From positions 2,542,001-2,606,000 of the forward strand of contig JACDTU010000002.1 of the NCBI GenBank assembly GCA_022376465.1: a stretch of 64,000 nucleotides of DNA, in the 5' to 3' direction. This DNA comes from Cubamyces lactineus. Its lineage: Eukaryota; Basidiomycota; Agaricomycetes; Polyporales; Polyporaceae. Shown here in pieces: positions 57,656 through 64,000 of this stretch. The position numbers and the translations under genes were made by a program. The notes beneath the pieces were generated by a model. The model did no database searches, had not been told where the DNA came from, and saw nothing but the letters and a program-made list of their open reading frames with translations. Numbering within the stretch: position 1 is the first letter of the stretch; each line of letters starts with the position of its first letter.

Positions 57656-60420
57656 TCATCCGCTCGACGTCCGCACGCGCCGCCCAGACGCCGCCTGCTC
57701 CTCGGCGTTCGCGAGGATGCGCTCGATCTCGGCGCGGATCTCGCGCAGGTTGTTCTTGAGGGTCTTCACGTCCTCGAACTTGCGGTGCGCTTTGGCCTCT
57801 TCGACGAACGTCTCGAGGAGCGCTTCTTGCTCGAGCAGGGGCTGTAGGACGCGGGCGACTTCCGAGTCGGGGTCGATGATCTGGTCTTCGGGTGGTGCTG
57901 GGCTGGGCGAGGCGGGAGAGGTGCTCGCTTTCTTGGGTTTGGGCAGTGACTGATGGAGAGTCGGGTCAGCACGGCGATACTTACGGTGAATGCGAGCGCA
58001 TATCTAACCTGCAGAGGGAACATATGCTTCTGGAGGAATAGGTTTGCTCGAGTGAGGATCGCGTTCTGGACACCATCTTGTGAGCTTCCGGGGACGCAAG
58101 GCAACTTGCGGATACGCTTGGCGAGGGCGTCGTATTGCGCGAACGCCTCGAGCAGTCGTTTGCGCGCTGCACTCGCTTCGGGCGTCGGTCGCTCTTGTTT
58201 GCTATACACGCGATAAGCAGATGCTCCAGCACTGCAGTGACAAGAGTACGAGTACGGACCTGAGCGCAATCATGAGTTCCTGGAACACCGGAAGCTCCTC
58301 CTCGATCTCCTTCTCGAGGCTTATGAACACCTGTGTCGTGGTCAGTAAATGTGCCGTATAGCAGGCAGAATACGACCTGTCTCTTACTTCATACAACTTC
58401 GAGAACAGAGGCACGCTGGACATCTCCTGTATATACTGCTGACGGCTACGCGGGGTGAGCACAACGCCTCAGCGTTCATTCCAGCGGGAACAGCACTTAC
58501 AGCAGCACAGGCCGGCAATCCCGGCATATCCGTACGCCTTTGAGGAACTTCTCTTCCTGGCTCAGCGTCTCACCTTTCTTCCCGCTCGTCGACGCTGTGC
58601 GTCGTCGGACGCCGTAGTCGACGCCTTCACCGACCTCCTCTATTCGACCGGTGGACTGGTCTACTACGAATAGAAGGGAACAGGTCTGCGGTCGCTGCGG
58701 ATACTTCACCGGCAAGGAGCAGATGATTCTCCCGCATAGACGACAATGGTGCTTGCGATTGGTTAGCGGATGGAACGATGCACTTACGTGATATGAGCGC
58801 CGCAGGAACAAAAGAAAAGTAAAAAACATATAGCTTACGAGCATAGAGGACACTGTGACACTGCAGCGTCGTCCTCCCAGGGAGTAATCTTCTGCTCAGC
58901 GGCTACAGGAACGCGTTACTCGATAGTCCAAATCAGCCTACTTGCCTCTCTGGACTTACCACGAATGTCGTTCTTGCCTCCTTGGGAAGCCTGCGTCTGC
59001 AGCACCTCGCGCCACAGGTCGCCAGCACTCTTGTTCTTGAGATCAGAAAAGTCGATGTCCCAGAACGACGACGCGCGTCGATTCTGCTGCATCGGACGAT
59101 GTTCCACGGCTTCCTCCTTGCGCTGCCCTGGGGGAGGGAAGTGGAGGTTGATGAGTTTCTCCAGTCGGCGTTCGAGGCGCGTCCGCTCGATCCGTCCGAC
59201 GTCTCTGCTGTGATTCCGAGCCTCGATGAACTCATCCGTACGAGGCCTGTATACACCTCGTGGTTGAAATCCGGGGCGGTACGGCGCGGGTGACCGCCCT
59301 GCGCTTCGCGAAACGACCGTCGTTGTTGAAGACGTCGAAGTCGAAGTTGTGAGCGCCGGGGAAGACGCTGCATGAGGAAGCGCCACAGGCTGCTGTGTCG
59401 GCGACACAGCCAAGGAAGAAGTCCGCGGAGGAGCAGCAGGAATGGAAGGCGCGGGGCTGGGCGAGTGGGTGGATGGACGCGAAGGCGGCGTTTGCGTGTG
59501 CAACTCGAATGCGGGTATCGGAGGCAACGCTCGATCGTGTGCGGCCATGTTCGGGGTTGATACGGCTGAAGATACGCCGCTTGTTGGTTCGTGGGGGCGT
59601 AGCTCTGTGGGTCTTGAAGATGGTAGCATCGCGGAGGTGCTCCGTAGCTGCGTGCTCGCTGGTCGTAGCGGCGAGGACTGCATGGGCGGCTTAGCGGAGG
59701 GCGGACGGATATGACGGAAGGTCGACGTCTTCCGTGGGGAAGAGATAGGCTTTTCTGAGCCACCTGTAGACAAAGTAGACGGGCCAGCAACCGGGGACGT
59801 TGGGACGGCGATCGCTTTTCCATTCGCTTTGGGAGACGAAACCCGAGAAGCCTGAGAGCGCGGAGAAGAAGGTAATGTCGCTGCTGGCGAGGGGGGCGTG
59901 GGTGCAGGTGGAGGAGAGACAGCCGGAGGCGAAACGACTCCCGAAGGCGTAGATGTTGGGGTAGGAGACTTGGGCGGAGGATCAGGTTGTTCCAAGTCAT
60001 GCAATTCAGGAAGAGGTATCGGAGCAGGGGCAGGGAGAGGCTTCTCGACATGTAGCTTGGCGGCTTCGTGAGGCACAGGGGATGGCTGTTGACGAGACAG
60101 CGTCAGGGTATCTATCATGGACACTGGCCTCTGTAGTGTTGCACCACGACCATTCAGGATGGCTATGGATCTCTTCTCCGCATCAACGAATGAATCTGAG
60201 GTGTGCGACACGACTGAGTCGCTGTACGTGTGCCCATTGCTGAGAGGAGCAGTCGGGCGGGGCTGAACAGGTGCTGGTGCCGAGGCAAGTGCTGATTGCT
60301 GGTTGGACAGGCCGCGGGAATGTCGCTTGGGCTGTCCGGCACGTTAGCTCGCGCATGTAAGACAACGCTGCATCTACGCACCTTGTAAGCCTGGTAAGGA
60401 ACATATGGAGGGTTGTCCAT
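57656..60420 (-). CDS. PEP7: FYVE-type endosomal tether Vac1/Pep7
   Basis: Pep7 binds PI3P, Vps21 and Vps45 for Golgi-to-endosome fusion. From ATG 60418-60420: MDNPPYVPYQAYK, then a long Ser/Pro-rich disordered region, RLERRLEKLINLHFPPPGQR (a helix), and a first zinc-binding FYVE-like domain split by introns: CPLC, then SFHPLTNRKHHCRLCGRIIC, with a long insert (DQSTGRIEEVGEGVDYG) before KGVRICRDC. Helical parts follow: QYIQEMSSVPLFSKLYEVFI, SLEKEIEEELPVFQELMIAL and the C-terminal Rab-binding helix LLEQEALLETFVEEAKAHRK, KTLKNNLREIRAEIERILAN. The stop is at 57656-57658. Around six introns. The HHCRxCGRxxC core and the NPF-less Rab-binding tail fit Vac1/rabenosyn-5. Confidence 0.87.
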
Positions 60421-60810
60421 GGTCTCTAGCGAAGTGCACTAAGACGACCACGGCGAGATATGTGGGTGCTGTACCCGCTGCGTGGAGCGATGAAAGCCGT
60501 GCTGGCCGGAGCCGCTCGATGTCCTGAATGACTGTTGTAATCACGCAGCTGGATACGAGTACACGAATGTGGCGCCCACCTGGGAGACTACGAAGGCAGT
60601 GACAGCCTGCGTCGACGTCGAGAGCGAGAACGAGCAGGTCAAAGGCTGAGGGCGGACTAGCTGAGAGCGATGGTGGCACCGTCTTCGAGGGAGTCGCACA
60701 AGTCCAGGTCCCCGCCGAGCCGCACTTGCCGGGTCGCGTCTCCGGCATTCCAATCCATCTAGCCGCCCGTCGTAGACTGCGCTCTTTGCTCTTCATCCGC
60801 GACGACGACG
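60421..60810. other. Divergent intergenic region VAC1/TWF1
   Basis: Open frames on the minus strand are in no recognisable family. A run of gacgacgacg precedes the TWF1 start. Nothing else was seen. Confidence 0.45.
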
Positions 60811-62154
60811 ATGTCTGCTCCGACGGGCATCCAAGTCTCCCCCGAGCTCGCCTCAGCCTTCTCGGACGCCGTTGATTCACGCAACACACGCTTCCTCAAG
60901 ATTTCAATCGAGAATGGTCTCTGAGCCTCACCTCATCTTGCTTCCCGCCGTAGCTCATGATGATCTCGCGTCCCGCCAGAAACACTCGTGCCCAGCCACA
61001 CCGTCGCGCCGTCTGGCACCCTAGAACAGGATCTGGACAGGCTTGCGGACATCCTTGAAGACAATGTACCAGCATACATTCTTGTCCGGCTGGATGACCC
61101 TCCGACCGAATGGCTGGCTATATACTATGTACCCGATACGGCCAAAGTGCGAGACAAGGTATGCACCACCACTATGCATCCATGATACACTGCGTTGACA
61201 GAGATATACAGATGTTGTATGCTGCGACGCGCAACACTCTGACGAAGAGCCTTGGATCAACGCACTTCACCGATAACATCTTCGCAACCTCCAAGGATGA
61301 TCTTGGAGCGGAGGCGTACGCCAAGCACAAGCGACATGTTGCGGCACCCCCACCCATGAGCGCTAGAGAGAAGGAGATGGAAGAGGTGAAGGCCGCGGAG
61401 CGCGAGGCGGGAGGGCGAAGTTACGAGGGCAGCCGTGCCAGGCAGAATCATGTTGGTCAAGGCGTTGGATTGAAGTGGTCAGACGAGGCCCAGAAAGCAA
61501 TCGAAGATATGGGCGCGTCCGAGGATAGCCGTCTAGTTGTTCTTGTAAGTGATTTCTCTGCCGTGTCCCTCCTCAGACAGGATAACATCCACTCTGCAGT
61601 CCATCGATCCCGCGACGGAAACACTCTTGCTATCCTCTGCGCAGGAGATCGACATATCGAACCTAGGCAGCTCCATCCCTGCCGCCGATCCATGTACGTA
61701 TTCAAGGTTTGAGACGAAAGACATTACTAATGAGCCGCAACGCAGCATACGCGTTCTTCGCTTGGCCTCAATCTATCACCTCACCTCCCCGGAGGGAAAT
61801 CGGTGAGTGTGAGCCCAGAATGAGCATGGCGCACCGTATTGACGTCTCTCTGCAGTCCCCATCTACTCGTGCCCGTCTGCATCTCCGGTACGGCACCGCA
61901 TGCTCTACTCGAGCGCAGCGCTCTCCGTCGTCCGGAATGTCAAGGATATCCTGAGTTCTTCGGGGAGCACGTCTACTGTTGCTTCGCGTAAGGTTGAAAC
62001 GTCGGACCCCTCGGAGCTGGACGAGAAGTACCTCGCAGCCGAGCTCGGGCTCGTAGGTTCCGACGCTTCGACGAGCGCGACCGGTCTTCCGAACGATCTT
62101 CCTGACAGCAAGCCCAAGTTTGCGCGGCCCAAGGGCCCTGGCAGGAAGCGGTGA
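60811..62154 (+). CDS. TWF1: Twinfilin
   Basis: Twinfilin binds actin monomers and capping protein through two ADF-homology domains. From ATG 60811: SAPTGIQVSPELASAFSDAV and TRFLKISIEN, then TLEQDLDRLADILEDNVPAY, LVRLDDPPTEWLAIYYVPDT and MLYAATRNTLTKSLGSTHFT (first ADF-H). A linker with MSAREKEMEEVKAAEREAGG leads to GVGLKWSDEAQKAIEDMG, YAFFAWPQSI and FIYSCPSASPVRHRMLYSSA (second ADF-H; phosphoinositide/actin helix), then VVRNVKDIL. The Lys-rich end KPKFARPKGPGRKR matches the twinfilin tail that binds capping protein. Five introns are needed, among them near 60922-60984, 61158-61211 and 61543-61598. All landmarks are present. Confidence 0.93.
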
Positions 62155-62707
62155 ACGATGAGGACGTGGATATCGCTGTGTGGTGGAATGTATGGGGACG
62201 AAGGACATTGGATCTGCGTGTAGCTAGAGACGTCAAGACCATGGTGTAAAACATATGACGAAAGCGGAACTTCCCCGCATTCTGTATTTACCCCGCATCG
62301 CGTGGCTAGCGCGTCTGCGCCACAGAGCCTTGCGGGGAAAGGGCCAAGGAACGAAAGAGGCGGGATCCGGAACGCCCTACAGCGCCTGCCTGCCAAATCC
62401 GTCACCGCGTTCCCTCACATGCGCTCTCACATGCACTTGATCCTGAGCGAGACCCGGCGCGCGCACAACTAAACGTGAAGCGGGCTCCCGCCTTTCTTGA
62501 CTTATAACGTCGACGTCGTCCTCGACGCTCTGCCCACCGTCCGCCATCTCTCGCCCTCCGGGTCCACACCCCACACTTTAGCTTCAGCCGTTCTCCGCAC
62601 CACACACTAAGCACTTGGCGCGGGCCCGGAACCCCACACTCGTCCAGGAAAGCACTCGGAACTTCAGCTGACCCCACCACATACCCCTCCTGTAATACAA
62701 ATCCACG
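62155..62707. other. Intergenic upstream of the CoA-transferase gene
   Basis: Holds the TWF1 3' flank and the promoter of the next gene. Open minus-strand frames are fortuitous. No TATA box or RNA gene was recognised. Confidence 0.45.
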
Positions 62708-64000
62708 ATGCTGCAGTGTGCTCGGAGGGCGTACGCGGCGCGGGTCGTCCCGCCGCGCGCGCTGGCTCGCTCGCTCCCGACACGGAACGCGGGCGGAAGC
62801 CTCGCGAAGCTCACTGTCGTCCAGCTGCCTGACCAGCTCCCTGCGGGTGCGGGTCACGCGGGCACTGGCAGGGCGTACAGCACCGCGGCGCCGGAGGCGG
62901 TGCCGAAGAAGAAGAAGGTGTGGGACTCGGTCGACGAGGCGGTCGCGGACGTCAAGTCGGGAGACGTCTTGTTGAGCGGCGGTGAGTCTGCTGATGCCTG
63001 CGTGCTGCGTTGGCGGTGGTCGAGAACGGCCGCGTGCGTGTGCATGATGCTGATTGATGCCTGGTCTGGGTTCGTGAAGGGTTCGGATTGTGCGGTACAC
63101 CTGGTGAGCGAGTGTTATGACGTTTCGCCGATACGAGCTGTGTCGCTGAGATGAGTCTGGGCGTGAAGATACGTTGATTGAGGCTCTTTCGAAACGGAAG
63201 GACGAAGTCAAAGATTTGACTGCAGTGTCCAACAATGTTGGCTCCGGAGAGCTTGGTCTCGGTTCGTGCTCAGTGTTATGATCTTAGAACGTAGTCTAGA
63301 GGTGATCATCCCGGCGGACAGGTAAACTGTTATACACTGGCCAGATCGGCAAGGTTATGGCATCTTACATTGGAGGGTAGGTCCAGACCAGTCTACACAC
63401 CTAATGGTTATTCAGGAACTGACTAACATGCCGTTGTCGTTATTAGGAACAAGCACTTCGAATCTCTATACCTGAACGGCCAAATCTCGCTCGAGCTGAT
63501 TCCCCAAGGGACACTCGTCGGCCGGCTGCACGCCCACGCCGCGGGTTTCCCCGCGTTCTACACTCCGACTGGCGCGTCCACCGCGGTGGAGGAGGGCTCG
63601 ATCCCGATCCGCCTGAAGGAGGGCGGCATGAAGGCCGGGGTCGCCATCCCGGGGAACAAGAAGGAGACGCGCGAGTTCAACGGGCGCAAGTTCGTGCTGG
63701 AGCCGGCGATCGCGGGCGACGTCGCGTTCATCCGCGCGTGGAAGGTGGACGAGGTCGGGAACTGCGTGTTCCGGTACACCGCGAACAACTTCTCGAGCAC
63801 GATGGCGCGGAACGCGAAGCTGACCATCGTCGAGGTGTGTGAATCGGACCATAAGCGGAACCGCGCTGTTCGAAAGGCGGCAGCGTGTACTGACGCGTAT
63901 GTTTGGCGCACAGGCGGAGAACATCGTTCCTGTGGGCTCGTTGTCTCCGAATGCGATCCACCTGCCGGGGATCTATGTCGACCGCATCGTGAAAGCGACC
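62708..64000 (+). CDS. Succinyl-CoA:3-ketoacid CoA transferase, 3' truncated
   Basis: This is the mitochondrial SCOT-type enzyme, which moves CoA from succinyl-CoA to acetoacetate. From ATG 62708 there is an Arg/Ala-rich presequence (MLQCARRAYAARVVPPRALA), then VWDSVDEAVADVKSGDVLLS. The next exon has just 24 bases (63080-63103) and gives GFGLCGTP. The following exons give DTLIEALSKRKDE, LTAVSNNVGSGELGLGKLLY, ASYIGGNKHFESLYLNGQIS, LELIPQGTL (the ELxPQGT motif), HAHAAGFPAFYTPTG, FVLEPAIAGDVAFIRAWKVD, and ENIVPVGSLSPNAIHLPGIY. The last codons in view are KAT, so the C-terminal domain with the catalytic Glu lies beyond base 64000. Seven or so introns. Fungal relatives also include acetate/succinate CoA transferases, but ELIPQGTL with this presequence favours SCOT. 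Confidence 0.9.

Overview
The window is nuclear DNA of a filamentous basidiomycete, most likely an agaricomycete of the polypore type. This is inferred from coding style only: dense GC-rich genes, many GT-AG introns of about 50-70 bases, CT(A/G)A(C/T)-like branch points close to the 3' splice site, and fungal versions of the conserved proteins. There are 27 protein-coding genes and one tRNA. The first gene (NPR2) and the last (succinyl-CoA:3-ketoacid transferase) are cut by the window edges. No transposon, CRISPR array, secondary-metabolite cluster or viral insertion was recognised.

Left part (1-24770): NPR2 C-terminus; RCL1 (18S rRNA maturation); UBA3 (NEDD8 activation); mitochondrial Phe-tRNA synthetase; MGE1 (mitochondrial Hsp70 exchange factor), divergent from a trifunctional C1-tetrahydrofolate synthase that appears to have both a mitochondrial and a cytosolic start; a secreted PNGase A-type glycoamidase; a Pmp3-family membrane protein with a long charged tail; a four-finger C2H2 regulator; fructose-1,6-bisphosphatase; a Nur1-like nuclear rim protein; and an unrecognised membrane-anchored coiled-coil protein.

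Middle (25822-47761): a CCCH protein rich in Trp-Gly motifs; dehydrodolichyl diphosphate synthase; a SWIM-RING protein; a class II aldolase/adducin protein; two tandem PhoD-like phosphatases whose coding sequence can only be read by accepting exons of 1, 3 and 8 nucleotides, all conserved between the copies; a cytosolic Hsp70 with two step-type heat-shock elements; TOM40; a lone ABC ATPase; and an intron-bearing tRNA-Ile(UAU).

Right part (47937-64000): a second CCCH/coiled-coil protein that is a paralogue of the first (shared C-terminal motif and two shared intron positions); SPB4 helicase; SOG2 (RAM signalling); VAC1/PEP7 (endosomal FYVE protein); twinfilin; and the mitochondrial CoA transferase.

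Most genes are housekeeping and share no single pathway. Weak themes are ribosome biogenesis (RCL1, SPB4), mitochondrial biogenesis (MSF1, MGE1, TOM40, SCOT) and chaperones (MGE1, Hsp70). The most unusual content is the micro-exon architecture of the tandem phosphatases and the WG-repeat CCCH protein. Splice sites throughout were placed by eye from frame continuity and family motifs.
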